Below, piece by piece: positions 16,427 through 25,926 of a stretch of 64,000 nt of DNA (positions within the stretch are counted from its first letter, which is position 1; each line of letters starts with the position of its first letter). The notes below the pieces were generated by a model. That model was given only the letters and a program-made list of their open reading frames with translations. It was not told where the DNA came from and ran no database searches. The stretch is from Ruania albidiflava DSM 18029 (GTDB taxonomy: Bacteria; Actinomycetota; Actinomycetes; Actinomycetales; Beutenbergiaceae): NCBI RefSeq assembly GCF_000421225.1, contig NZ_ATWL01000004.1, positions 62,001 to 126,000 of the forward strand, in the 5' to 3' direction. The position numbers and the translations under genes are program-made.

Positions 16427-17671
16427 ATGAGCACCAGCACCGAGCGCCTGCACCTGACCCTCGATGACCAGATCGCCGACCGCTACTACCGGGTGCCGTT
16501 CGAGATCACCCCGAGCACGCCGTCGGTGAGCGTGCAGCTGGACTACGACACCTCCGCCGGGGTGATCGACCTGGGCTGTGAGGGCGCCACCGGTTGGCGC
16601 GGTTGGTCCGGCGGGGCGCGGGACCGCTTCACCATCACCGGCTCGGCCGCCACCCCCGGCTACCTGCCCGGTGAGCCGGAGCCCGGCACCTGGTACGTGG
16701 TCCTCGGGCTGCACAAAGTACCTGCAGCGGGACTGGACGTGACCGTGCGGATCTCCACCCCCGCCGTCGAACAACCGGAGACCGAACGCGAAGTACCCGC
16801 GCAGACCCGGCGGGTGCGCGGCAGCGACCGGAACCTGCCCGCCCCGGCGGGCCTGCGCTGGTACGCCGGCGACTTCCACGCCCACACCGTGCACTCCGAC
16901 GGCTCGCTGAGCATCAGCGAGCTCGCCGCCACTGGGGTGCGCGCCGGGCTGGACTTCCTCGCCGTCACCGACCACAACACCACCAGCCACCACCCCCACC
17001 TGCCCCGAGTCGGTGCCATGCAGGGCATCACGCTGCTGCCCGGGCAGGAGGTCACCACCGCCCGCGGGCACGCGAACGCCTTCGGCGACATCGGCTGGAT
17101 CGACTTCCGCGAGCCGGCCCAGACGTGGGTGAGCGAGGTGGCCCGCCGCGGCGGCGTGCTCAGCATCAACCACGCCATCGACGGCGACTGCGCTTGGCAG
17201 CACCCGCTGGGCGAGCTGCCGGCCGCGCTCGAGCTGTGGCACATCTCCTGGTTCCGGGACCTGACCTCGACCGCACCATGGGCGTTCCACCAGCGCTGGG
17301 ACCCCGGTGCGGTGATCCTCGGCGGCAGCGACTTCCACGACCGAGCCGACCCGTGGACCGTGGGCACCCCGACCACCTGGGTGGCCGCCGAAGATGACTC
17401 CGCCGAGGCGATCCTCGCCGGCGTGCAGGCGGGCCGGACCGCGATCAGCGTGGGCGTGAGCGAGGACGCGGTGCCCCGGCCGCTGCACACCCCGGTGCTG
17501 CTGCGGGTGGAGGACGATGTGATCGCCGTGGCCGGGGCCGGCACTGTGCTGGTGGACGCCGAGGGCCGGCGCCGCCGGATCACCGGTGACCACGAACGCA
17601 TCCCAGCCACCTGGGGGACCGGCCGGTGGCACCTGCAGGATGCCGACCGCCGCGTGCTAGCCATCGCCTGA
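16427..17671 (+). CDS. PHP-domain metallohydrolase, CehA/McbA family
   Basis: Predicted cytoplasmic metal-dependent hydrolase of 414 residues. An N-terminal beta-rich region (about 1-140) precedes the PHP domain (about 145-360). Metal ligands visible are H151 and H153 in DFHAHT, D158, and D182-H183 in VTDHN, with further His residues in INHAID and GGSDFHD. The ATG follows the ATPase stop directly. CehA/McbA proteins cleave carbamate or phosphate esters, and the true substrate here is unknown. Its place between a sugar ATPase and a mannosidase suggests removal of a phosphoryl or ester substituent from the imported glycan (inference). Confidence 0.87.
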   Translation: MSTSTERLHLTLDDQIADRYYRVPFEITPSTPSVSVQLDYDTSAGVIDLGCEGATGWRGWSGGARDRFTITGSAATPGYLPGEPEPGTWYVVLGLHKVPAAGLDVTVRISTPAVEQPETEREVPAQTRRVRGSDRNLPAPAGLRWYAGDFHAHTVHSDGSLSISELAATGVRAGLDFLAVTDHNTTSHHPHLPRVGAMQGITLLPGQEVTTARGHANAFGDIGWIDFREPAQTWVSEVARRGGVLSINHAIDGDCAWQHPLGELPAALELWHISWFRDLTSTAPWAFHQRWDPGAVILGGSDFHDRADPWTVGTPTTWVAAEDDSAEAILAGVQAGRTAISVGVSEDAVPRPLHTPVLLRVEDDVIAVAGAGTVLVDAEGRRRRITGDHERIPATWGTGRWHLQDADRRVLAIA

Positions 17672-17702
17672 GCCCGCCTGAGCGCGCCTGAACGGAGGAG
17701 CT

Positions 17703-20516
17703 ATGACCGCCGACGACCTGACCGCCACCGGCCCGGCCGCGCATGGACCGGGCATCATCCTCGTCCCGCACACCCACTGGGACCGGGAGTGGTACGAACC
17801 GCACGAGGTGTTCCGGCTCCGGCTGGTGCACGTGCTCGACGACGTGGTCACCCGCCTGGAGGCCGACCCGGAGTTCCGCTTCACCCTGGACGGGCAGACC
17901 GCCGCGATCGAGGACTACCTGCAGATCCGCCCGGAGATGCGCGGGCGCGTGTCCGCCCTGGTGCGTGCCGGACGGCTCGCGATCGGCCCGTTCCTCATCC
18001 TGCTGGACGAGTTCTGCTGCGACGGGGAGACGATCGTGCGCAACCTGGAGCTCGGCATCGAGCGGGCCGAGCGGCTCGGCGGGGCGATGGGGGTGGGCTA
18101 CCTGCCGGACATGTTCGGGCACACCGCGCAGATGCCGCAGATCCTGCGCGGCTTCGGCATCGAGCACGCCGCCCTGTGGCGCGGGGTGCCGGCGGCGGTC
18201 ACCGAGCACGCCTTCACCTGGCGGTCCCCGGACGGCTCGGCCGTGCGCACCGAGTACCTCTTCGACGGCTACGGCTCCGCCCTGGACCTGTTCGCGCCGG
18301 GCCGGCTGGCCGAGCTGGCCACCGCCTACCGGGAAGCCACCCGCTCCTGGTACGGCGACGACCCGGTGCTCGGCATGTTCGGCACCGACCACATGGCTCC
18401 GCCGCCCGAGCTGATGGACACGATCCGCGCCCACAACCAGGCGGCGGCAACCACAGGGGCGCCCACGATCCAGGTCGCCACTCTGCCCACCTACCTCACC
18501 TCTTCTCGGGTCGTCATGCCAGGAGTGCGCCATAGCGCACCTCTGACAGGACGACCCGAGGGGGTGGGGCCGGTGGTCACCGGGGAGCTGCGCTCGCACG
18601 CCCGGGGCAACCTGCTGCCGGGAGTGTTCTCCATCCGCACCAACCTCAAGGCGGCGATGGCCCGCGCTGAGCTGACCCTCACCCAGGCTGAACGCCTGGC
18701 CGCGCTGCACTCGAGTGAGGACCACCGGTCGTTCTTCGACCTGGCCTGGTACCGGGTGGTGGAGTGCACCGCGCACGACTCGATCACGGGCTGTGGGGTG
18801 GATGCGACCGCAGACCAGGTCGCCGCCAGGCTGGACAACGCCGCACAGATCGGGCGGGCGGTGACTGAGCGGGTGCTCACCGGCCTGGCCGCCGAGGTCC
18901 CCGCCGATGCCTACCTGCTCGCGAACACCCTGCCGTGGGCCCGCACCGTTCAGGCCGAGATAGTTGTTCCCGGTGACGGCGAAACCGCACCGGGGCAGCT
19001 GGTCGCCGCCCTGCCCGAGGTGCTGGGGGAGGAGACGATGACCTCACCGGAGCTGGTGAAGATCTTGCGCCGCATCCACGGCCGGGAGCTGTTCGGCCAG
19101 CAGGTCAATGGCTACACCTGGGGCGAGGGGTCGCTGGCCTTCACGGTCGGGGAGGTGGCGCACGGGCCGTTCGACCTGGCGGCCCTCACCGCAGAGATCG
19201 ACGCCGCGGCTGCCGCCGATCCGCAGGGAGAGCGGCAGTGGCGGGTCACCACCACCGCCGAACCGCGCCGCCGGGTGATCGTGGCTGCCGAGGTGCCGGC
19301 GCTCGGGCACGTGAGCGTGCGCCCTGGCGCCGGTGCCCACGGAGCGGCCGGTGCGGCCCGGGTGAGCGCTACGCCGCTGACCGTCACAGGAGACCGAGCC
19401 TCCGCCGTCGTGGCCGAGGACGGCACGCTGACGGTGACCGGTGCGGACGGCACCACGCTGACCGGGGTGGGCCGGCTCGTGGACTCCGGCGACCGCGGCG
19501 ATGCCTACAACTACGGACCGCTCGCGCACGCTCCGCTGCTGGATGCGCCCACGTCGGTGCACGCCGAGGTGGTCGCCGACGGACCGGTGCGTGCCGCCGT
19601 CGAGGTCACCCGCCGCTACGACCTGCCCCTGGGCGTGGACCCCGAGGACCGGGACCGGCGGCTGGAGAAGACCGAGGAGCTGGCCGTGCGGATGGTGGCC
19701 GAGGTCCGTGCCGGCGAACCGTTCGTGCGCCTGCGGCTGTCGCTGGTGAACACGGTCGCCGACCATCGGCTGCGGCTGCACGTGCCGGTGGGTGGGCGCG
19801 CGGACCACTCCTTCGGCGCCGGGCAGTTCGACGTGACCCGCCGCGGCCGCACGTCCGAGGGCGGGTGGGGCGAGTACCCGCTGCCCACGTTCCCGGCGAC
19901 CTCGTTTGTCTCCGCCGGCAACGCGCACGTGCTGCTGCGCAAGCTCACCGAGTACGAGGTGGTCGACGGTGGCGACCAGGACGAGCTGGCGCTCACCCTG
20001 CTGCGCGCGGTGGGGATGATGAGCGTGAACGTGCACCCGCTGCGGGACGAGCCGGCCGGGTCGGAGATCCCGGTACCCGGTGCGCAGTACCTGGGCACCG
20101 AGGTGACCACCGAGCTGGCGGTGCTGCCCGCGGCCGGTGGTTGGGAGCAGGCTGAGGTGGCCCGGTGGGCCGAGCACTTCCGGCACGAGGCGCTGGTGGT
20201 CCGCGGGCAGGCGCCGGTCGGGGGAGACCTTCCGGGGCCGGTCGCAGGACCGGAGCTGACCGGCCCGGCGGTGCTGAGCAGCCTGCGGTCCGTGGACGAC
20301 GGCGGAGCGAACCTTCTCGAGGCCCGTCTGGTGAGCATGAGCGCAGCCGAGCAGCCGGTGCGCCTGACGGCGCCCGGTGGGTCCCCTGGACCCGGTGCGT
20401 CCGAGGGATCTGCCGGGTCGGGCTGGCAGGTCACCGACCTGCGCGGGGTGCCCACCGGTACGGATGCGGGCAGTCCGCTGCGGGCCGCGGAGGTACGCAC
20501 GTTGCGGCAGGGGTGA
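17703..20516 (+). CDS. alpha-mannosidase, glycoside hydrolase family 38
   Basis: Zinc-dependent retaining alpha-mannosidase, 937 residues, acting on imported mannosides; no signal peptide. The catalytic domain shows the zinc motif HTHWDREW with H23, H25 and D27, and the nucleophile D136 in YLPDMFGH. A helical middle domain and a beta-rich C-terminal half follow. GGAGGAG lies 2-3 nt before the ATG. A 56-bp near-perfect palindrome (18505-18560) is embedded at codons ~268-286, adding residues SRVVMPGVRHSAPLTGRPE that look foreign. The frame stays open. The last ~40 residues are low-complexity Gly/Ser. Confidence 0.92.
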   Translation: MTADDLTATGPAAHGPGIILVPHTHWDREWYEPHEVFRLRLVHVLDDVVTRLEADPEFRFTLDGQTAAIEDYLQIRPEMRGRVSALVRAGRLAIGPFLILLDEFCCDGETIVRNLELGIERAERLGGAMGVGYLPDMFGHTAQMPQILRGFGIEHAALWRGVPAAVTEHAFTWRSPDGSAVRTEYLFDGYGSALDLFAPGRLAELATAYREATRSWYGDDPVLGMFGTDHMAPPPELMDTIRAHNQAAATTGAPTIQVATLPTYLTSSRVVMPGVRHSAPLTGRPEGVGPVVTGELRSHARGNLLPGVFSIRTNLKAAMARAELTLTQAERLAALHSSEDHRSFFDLAWYRVVECTAHDSITGCGVDATADQVAARLDNAAQIGRAVTERVLTGLAAEVPADAYLLANTLPWARTVQAEIVVPGDGETAPGQLVAALPEVLGEETMTSPELVKILRRIHGRELFGQQVNGYTWGEGSLAFTVGEVAHGPFDLAALTAEIDAAAAADPQGERQWRVTTTAEPRRRVIVAAEVPALGHVSVRPGAGAHGAAGAARVSATPLTVTGDRASAVVAEDGTLTVTGADGTTLTGVGRLVDSGDRGDAYNYGPLAHAPLLDAPTSVHAEVVADGPVRAAVEVTRRYDLPLGVDPEDRDRRLEKTEELAVRMVAEVRAGEPFVRLRLSLVNTVADHRLRLHVPVGGRADHSFGAGQFDVTRRGRTSEGGWGEYPLPTFPATSFVSAGNAHVLLRKLTEYEVVDGGDQDELALTLLRAVGMMSVNVHPLRDEPAGSEIPVPGAQYLGTEVTTELAVLPAAGGWEQAEVARWAEHFRHEALVVRGQAPVGGDLPGPVAGPELTGPAVLSSLRSVDDGGANLLEARLVSMSAAEQPVRLTAPGGSPGPGASEGSAGSGWQVTDLRGVPTGTDAGSPLRAAEVRTLRQG
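18505..18560. repeat. 56-bp REP/MITE-like palindrome inside the GH38 gene
   Basis: CTCGGGTCGTC (18505-18515) is exactly complementary to 18550-18560. An inner stem GTGCGC/GCGCAC surrounds the loop CATA (18531-18534). Each arm is 26 nt, and about 22 positions pair across the whole element. No second copy was noticed by eye in this window. The structure is far stronger than expected by chance in coding sequence and looks like a small mobile or extragenic palindromic element that landed in frame. Confidence 0.75.
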
Positions 20517-20541
20517 GCAGCTGGTCGGTGCGCTGGCCGGG

Positions 20542-21990
20542 TCAGCGGGAGTCCAGCACGCCGACGCCGTCGAGCGTGGACTGGGCGGGTTCGTGCAGCA
20601 GGGTCGGGTCGCGCTGCAGGTACGCCTTCGTCTCCCGGGCGATCAGGCCGGCGCAGATCACCAGCCCGATCAGGTTCGGCAGCGCCATCAGCCCGTTCAT
20701 CACGTCCGAGAACGTCCACACCACGGACAGCTCGGTGGTGGCCCCGATGAACACCACGATGGAGAACACGATCCGGTACGGAGTCACCGCCCGGATGCCG
20801 ATCAACCGCTCGATGCAGCGCTCGCCGTAGTAGGCCCAGCCCAGCACGGTGGAGAAGGCGAAGAAGACCACCGAGACGGTGACGATGTAGTGACCCCACT
20901 CGCCCAACCCCCGGTCGAAGGCCTCGGCCGTCATCGCCGCACCCTCCAGCCCGCTGGTCCAGGACCCGCTGACCACGATCACCAGCCCGGTCATGGTCAC
21001 CACGATGATGGTGTCGATGAACGTCTGGGTCATCGAGACCAGACCCTGTCGCACCGGGTGCCGGGTCTGTGCGGCAGCCGCGGCGATCGCGGCCGAGCCC
21101 AGGCCGGACTCGTTGGAGAACATCCCCCGGGCCACACCGAACTGGATCGCAGCAGCCACTCCGGCACCGATGAACCCGCCGGTCGCGGCCGTGCCGGTGA
21201 ACGCATCGGTGAAGACCAGGGCCAACGCTGCCGGCAGGTCGGCGACGTCCAGCACCAGCACCAGCAGACCGCCGACCACGTAGAGCACGATCATCAACGG
21301 CACGAACCCTGCGGTGACCCGGCCGATGGTCTTGATCCCTCCGATCAGCACTACCGCCGCGAACACGGCCATCACCACCCCGGAGACCCAGCCCGGGACG
21401 CCGAAGCTGTCCTGCACCGAGGAGGCCACCGTGTTCGCCTGGGTCATGTTTCCGATGGCGAAGCTGGCCAGCACGGCAAAGACCGCGAACAGGATGGACA
21501 GCACCAGCCCAAACCTGTTCGGGATGGCCCGTGCCAGGTAGTACTGCGGCCCGCCGGACATGTTGCCGCGCGCGTCCTTGGTGCGGAACCGCACGCCCAT
21601 GAACGCCTCGGAGTACTTCGTGGCCATCCCCAGCAGTCCGGTGACCCACATCCAGAACAGGGCTCCGGGGCCACCGAGGTAGATGGCGGTGGCCACTCCG
21701 GCGATGTTGCCCACGCCGACGGTCGCGGCGAGGGCGGTGGTGAGTGCCTGGTAGTGCGAGATGTCCCCGTGCGAGCTCGCACTCTCGTCCTTGCGGCCGA
21801 TGAGCGCGAGCCTCAGGGACCGGCCGAGCTTGCGCAGCTGCAGTCCTTGCAGCCGGATGGTCAGGTAGATGCCCGCACCGAGCAGCAGTGGGATGAGCAG
21901 CCACGGACCCCACACGAAGGCGCTCGCCGCGTCCAGGACCGATTCCAGCGTCTCCACATGGGGGAACACGGTAATCGTGACGTGAGTCAC
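20542..21990 (-). CDS. alanine or glycine:cation symporter (AGCS family)
   Basis: Sodium-coupled amino-acid transporter of 482 residues with about ten to eleven membrane helices. Family signatures are present: TVGVGNIAGVATAIYLGGPGA is split here as GVGNIAGVATA followed by GGPGALFWMW, and NESGLGSAAIAAAAA (the ion and substrate site) lies near 290. It converges on the mannosidase gene with a 25-bp gap. The GTG at 21990 is the first in frame. No clear ribosome-binding site supports it, and GTG codons a few residues downstream are possible. Confidence 0.93.
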   Translation of the reverse strand: MTHVTITVFPHVETLESVLDAASAFVWGPWLLIPLLLGAGIYLTIRLQGLQLRKLGRSLRLALIGRKDESASSHGDISHYQALTTALAATVGVGNIAGVATAIYLGGPGALFWMWVTGLLGMATKYSEAFMGVRFRTKDARGNMSGGPQYYLARAIPNRFGLVLSILFAVFAVLASFAIGNMTQANTVASSVQDSFGVPGWVSGVVMAVFAAVVLIGGIKTIGRVTAGFVPLMIVLYVVGGLLVLVLDVADLPAALALVFTDAFTGTAATGGFIGAGVAAAIQFGVARGMFSNESGLGSAAIAAAAAQTRHPVRQGLVSMTQTFIDTIIVVTMTGLVIVVSGSWTSGLEGAAMTAEAFDRGLGEWGHYIVTVSVVFFAFSTVLGWAYYGERCIERLIGIRAVTPYRIVFSIVVFIGATTELSVVWTFSDVMNGLMALPNLIGLVICAGLIARETKAYLQRDPTLLHEPAQSTLDGVGVLDSR

Positions 21991-22178
21991 AGCGCAGCGG
22001 ATGCCTCGGTGTGTCGCAACACCTGATCATGTGCGAGGGTCCATGCGCCCCTGCCCTCCAGGCCCCGACGGGCGGACCGGCAGCAGACATGCCACGGTGG
22101 AACCGGTGCGGCGCCGAGCCGACGGGAGCCGACCCACCGGGGTGAGGGCCGCCACCGTCAGTCGAAGGAGGCGAGGGC

Positions 22179-23177
22179 ATGGCAGCGCGTGACGCCGGAG
22201 AGCGGGCCGCGCGGGTGATTGTGCTGGCGACCGGCGGGACGATCGCCTCAGCGGCCACCGACGGCGGGGGAGCAGTGGCGCAGCGCACCGCGGCAGAGCT
22301 GCTCAAGGCCGCCGGACCCGCCGGTGTGGACGTGCAGGCCAACGACCTGATGAAGGTCGGTTCCTACCTGATGACCCACCGGGACATGCGCACCATCGCC
22401 GCGGCCGTGGCCGCTGAGGTTGCCCGCGAGGACGTGCACGGGGTGGTGGTCACGCACGGCACCGACACCATGGAGGAGACCGGCTACCTGCTCGACCTGG
22501 TGCACGAGTCGGAGAAACCGGTGGTGCTCACCGGGGCACAGCGCTCCAGCGACGCAGCAGACACCGACGGGCCGAGGAACCTGCGTGAGGCGATCACCGT
22601 GGCCGCCTCGCCGCAGGCCCGTGGGTGCGGGGTGCTGATCTCCTTCGCCGGGAAGGTCTTCGCCGCGGCCCGCACCCGCAAGTTCCACACCCTCACCCCG
22701 GAACCGTTCGCCACCGCCGGTGGTGGACCGATCGGGCGGGTTTCCGCCGAGGGCGTGCGGATCACCACACGCCCCGTGCGTCCCGACCCGCTGCCGCCCC
22801 TGGACGAACGGTTCGACTCCGTGCGGGTGGATGTCGTACCGGTGTACCCGAACGCAGATGCAGCGCTCGCCGAGGCGGCTGTAGCCGCCGGGGCGCAGGC
22901 GGTGGTGCTCGCCGGTTCCGGAGCGGGCAACGGCAACCACGCGATGCTCGCCTGGGTGAAAGAGGCGGTGCGCACCGGCACGGTCGTGGGGCTGTCCACC
23001 CGGGTGCCGGACGGTCCGGTGGTGCCCATCTACGGCAACGGCGGCGCGGTGGACCTGGTCGCCGCTGGTGCGCTGAACCTCGGGGCGGTGCCGTTGTTCC
23101 ACGCCCGGATGCTGCTCGCTGCGCTGCTGTCCAGCGGCGCGGAGGTCGACGACGTACTGCTCGCCCCGTACCTGTGA
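22179..23177 (+). CDS. L-asparaginase (type I/II family)
   Basis: Hydrolyses L-asparagine to aspartate and ammonia. It has 332 residues and no signal peptide, so it is probably cytoplasmic. The two catalytic motifs are intact: ATGGTIAS with nucleophile Thr21, and VVTHGTDTMEET with Thr95-Asp96. AGGAGG lies about 8 nt before the ATG. The C-terminal domain carries GSGAGNGN, typical of the family. It is a single gene, divergent from the alanine symporter. The 188-bp gap between them holds no further gene. Confidence 0.93.
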   Translation: MAARDAGERAARVIVLATGGTIASAATDGGGAVAQRTAAELLKAAGPAGVDVQANDLMKVGSYLMTHRDMRTIAAAVAAEVAREDVHGVVVTHGTDTMEETGYLLDLVHESEKPVVLTGAQRSSDAADTDGPRNLREAITVAASPQARGCGVLISFAGKVFAAARTRKFHTLTPEPFATAGGGPIGRVSAEGVRITTRPVRPDPLPPLDERFDSVRVDVVPVYPNADAALAEAAVAAGAQAVVLAGSGAGNGNHAMLAWVKEAVRTGTVVGLSTRVPDGPVVPIYGNGGAVDLVAAGALNLGAVPLFHARMLLAALLSSGAEVDDVLLAPYL

Positions 23178-23227
23178 CGCACGGACCCACCCTTCGGCGG
23201 GCTGGTAGCAAGAGAGGATGATCGCAC

Positions 23228-24106
23228 ATGGCCAAGGAGATCTTCGTAGCGCTCGGGATCGACGTCGACGCGGTCGGCGGATGGTTGGGGTCCTACGGCG
23301 GTGAGGACTCCCCGGACGACATCTCCCGGGGGATGTTCGCCGGTGAGGTGGGCGTGCCCAGGTTGAACACCCTGCTGGCCAGGTACGACCTTCCCGCTAC
23401 CTGGTTCTGGCCAGGGCACTCCATCGAGACCTTCCCGGAGCAGTTCGAGCTGGTGGTCGGCGCCGGGCACGAGATCGGCGTGCACGGGTACAGCCACGAG
23501 AACCCGATCGCGATGAGCCGTCAGCAGGAGTCGGACATCCTGGACTACTGCATCGACCTGATCGAGACCCGCAGCGGGCAGCGGCCCACCGGGTACGTGG
23601 CGCCGTGGTGGGAGTTCTCCCCGGTGACCAACGAGCTGCTCCTGGAACGCGGCATCAGCTATGACCACTCGTTGATGCACCGGGACTTCGAGCCGTACTA
23701 CGTCCGGGTGGGGGACAGCTGGACGAAGATCGACTACGACAAGCCCGCCAAGGAGTGGATGAAACCGCTGGTTCGTGGCCAGGAGACCGACCTGGTGGAG
23801 ATCCCGGCGAGCTGGTACCTGGACGACCTGCCCCCGATGCTGTTCATCAAGACCAGCCCGAACAGCCACGGTTTCGTCAACCCCCGGGACATCGGGCAGA
23901 TGTGGCAGGACCAGTTCGACTGGGTCTACCGGGAGATGGACTACGCCACGTTCACCATGACCGTGCACCCGGACGTCTCCGGCCGGCCGCAGGTGCTGCT
24001 CATGCTGGAACGGCTGATCGAGCACATCAGCGGCCACGACGGCGTGCAGTGGGCGAACTTCCACACCATCGCCGAGGACTTCAAGCGGCGCCGCCCGCGT
24101 CGGTGA
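23228..24106 (+). CDS. polysaccharide deacetylase family protein (NodB homology)
   Basis: Metal-dependent carbohydrate or amide hydrolase of 292 residues without a signal peptide. NodB motif 1 is GIDVDAV with D12/D14, and motif 2 is H86-x3-H90 in GVHGYSH. A later GYVAPWW segment matches the substrate groove. Cytoplasmic members of this subgroup (PuuE/allantoinase-like and peptidoglycan GlcNAc-like) act on small amides as well as sugars, so the substrate is open. GGATG precedes the ATG with AGAGAGG 12 nt upstream. It follows asparaginase by 50 bp and may be co-transcribed. Confidence 0.85.
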   Translation: MAKEIFVALGIDVDAVGGWLGSYGGEDSPDDISRGMFAGEVGVPRLNTLLARYDLPATWFWPGHSIETFPEQFELVVGAGHEIGVHGYSHENPIAMSRQQESDILDYCIDLIETRSGQRPTGYVAPWWEFSPVTNELLLERGISYDHSLMHRDFEPYYVRVGDSWTKIDYDKPAKEWMKPLVRGQETDLVEIPASWYLDDLPPMLFIKTSPNSHGFVNPRDIGQMWQDQFDWVYREMDYATFTMTVHPDVSGRPQVLLMLERLIEHISGHDGVQWANFHTIAEDFKRRRPRR

Positions 24107-24187
24107 TCGTGCTCTGCCGGCCGTGGGCCTAGAGTTGGATCCTCGGTGTTCGGCCGGCCTTCTACGTCGACACAGAGGGAGTCAGAC

Positions 24188-25753
24188 TTGCGCGTGACCT
24201 CGGTGCTCGGGGCAGGGGTAGGTCTGGGCCTGATCACCTGGGCGATCATCCGTCCGCAGCCGGTGATCTATCTGCTCGGCGTGCTGGTCACCGTCGTCTC
24301 GTGCGGTGACCTGTTCGTCCGCTGGCGGCGTACCCGCGCTGAGCAGCGGGAAGGCCAGACGCCCGCCTCCCGCCGGGCGCGGTGGAGGGCAGGGGCACTG
24401 GCTGCTGGGCTAGGGGTGGTCGTGGTCGCTGCCCTGGTCGCTGTGCCGCTGCTGGCCCGCTGGCTGCCGACGAACCAGGGCGTGCTCTGGCGCTCTGCGG
24501 ACTCCTACGGCGGACCGGTGGTGCACGCCGGGGCGCTCTACGCCACCTACTACCCGGAGGAGGGCCCGGGTGGGACCTCGCTCAACCGGCTGGATCTCGA
24601 CGATGGTTCGCTCAGCCTGTCCATCCCAGGGCACGCCTACCTCACGTCCGAGGGCGACATCGTCGCGCGGGTGGCCGACACGATCCACTACTACGACCAC
24701 AACGGGCAGCAGCAGTGGACGGCCGAGGTCCCGGGGGACGACGGGACTGCGGGGGTGTACGCGGCCCGGGAGGGGACTGTCGTGGTGGGACGGTGCAGCA
24801 GGGACCCCTCCGACGCCGTCGTCCTGGGCTGTCAGTTCGTCGGGATCGGACCGGGTGGGCAGCAGGAGTGGGACCGCGACCTGATGATCAGCGACGGGTT
24901 CATCGATGACGAGTTCAGCCGGGAGGCTATCGGCGCCCGCGCCCCGCTGCCTGAGGCCCTGAACCTTCGGCTCCAGGATGCCGACCGCACCTCGCTGATC
25001 GACCCCACCTCCGGTGCGGAGCTGGCGCGCTATCCCGGTGACGACCTGCTGCGGCAGCACGTGTACGGGCAGGTGCTGGTGGTCGCCAACGACCGGGACG
25101 GAGCCTGCACGCTCGACGGTTACCGGCTCGGCGACGGCACGCGCCTGTGGCACCTGGACCAGGTGTGCACGGACGAGGAGCTGATCTATCCGGTGGCACC
25201 CCGGCCGGCCCCGGCAGATCCGTCCATGGCCTATGTGCAGGTAGCGCCGGCCGGCTCGGACTCGATCGCCAGCGTGCTGGCGGTCACGCTGGCCGACGGG
25301 CAGGTGCAGGAGGTCGCGCCGCAGGAGCTGGCCGGACTGGGGATGAACGTGCAGGGGGAGCGCTGGTCGATCGAGGACGCCGTGGCCGGTGACCTGGTCT
25401 TCCGTTGGAACGGTCCGACCATCACCGCGGCCGAACCGGGCGAGGTGGATACGCGCTGGCAGGCGGAGGTGCCCGGTACCGCGGTGCGCAACGTCGTCGG
25501 CGGCGACTCGACCGTGGCCGTGGTCAGCTACGACCGCGACCCCGGTCACAACCCGCTCCAGCCGCCACCACCGGATGATGCCGCTCTGGGCGAGTGGCCC
25601 GCCTACGTGACTGTGATCGATGCCGGCAGCGGTGAGGTGATCTCCGCTACCCGGTTCGACGATGACGTGCGTGACGTCGTGGTTCCCGAACCGGGTCGCG
25701 CGTACGTCCAAGTGCACGGGGAGTCGGTGCTGGTCGGCGCGGACCGCCACTGA
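24188..25753 (+). CDS. membrane-anchored beta-propeller-like (PQQ-repeat-type) protein
   Basis: Function unknown. It has 521 residues from a TTG with GAGGGA 7 nt upstream; a GTG at 24194 is the alternative. Three hydrophobic segments (about 4-21, 26-44, 69-90) anchor the protein. The ~430-residue outer part has repeated blade-like strands, such as LDLDDGSLSLS, YYDHNGQQQW and LDGYRLGDGTRLWHLD, that resemble PQQ/WD-type propellers. Cys pairs in this part (for example CTLDGYRLG and QVCTDEE) could form disulfides. It is clearly paralogous to the protein at 44671-46176, with the same membrane layout and the motifs HVYG-VLV, LDGYR and VQEV. Confidence 0.75.
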   Translation: MRVTSVLGAGVGLGLITWAIIRPQPVIYLLGVLVTVVSCGDLFVRWRRTRAEQREGQTPASRRARWRAGALAAGLGVVVVAALVAVPLLARWLPTNQGVLWRSADSYGGPVVHAGALYATYYPEEGPGGTSLNRLDLDDGSLSLSIPGHAYLTSEGDIVARVADTIHYYDHNGQQQWTAEVPGDDGTAGVYAAREGTVVVGRCSRDPSDAVVLGCQFVGIGPGGQQEWDRDLMISDGFIDDEFSREAIGARAPLPEALNLRLQDADRTSLIDPTSGAELARYPGDDLLRQHVYGQVLVVANDRDGACTLDGYRLGDGTRLWHLDQVCTDEELIYPVAPRPAPADPSMAYVQVAPAGSDSIASVLAVTLADGQVQEVAPQELAGLGMNVQGERWSIEDAVAGDLVFRWNGPTITAAEPGEVDTRWQAEVPGTAVRNVVGGDSTVAVVSYDRDPGHNPLQPPPPDDAALGEWPAYVTVIDAGSGEVISATRFDDDVRDVVVPEPGRAYVQVHGESVLVGADRH

Positions 25754-25800
25754 TGCGGGATGGTGCCTCGGACCCCCTGATCGGTGAGCCTCTCGAACCA

Positions 25801-25814
25801 TGTTCCCGGTAACG
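25801..25814. promoter_or_regulatory. LacI-type operator copy 1
   Basis: TGTTCCCGGTAACG lies 112 bp before the LacI gene. It matches 13 of 14 bases of the site at 28610-28623, which suggests autoregulation of the regulator. No good -35 box was found beside it. Confidence 0.65.
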
Positions 25815-25926
25815 TCGATCTCGACCGGGTCTGCCACCGCCGGCGCAGTGCGGGTACCGGTCCGCATATGCTGAGCAGCACGGATCGAGGTGGCCGGGAC
25901 GCCGCAGGCAGGACAAGGAGGGCGAC

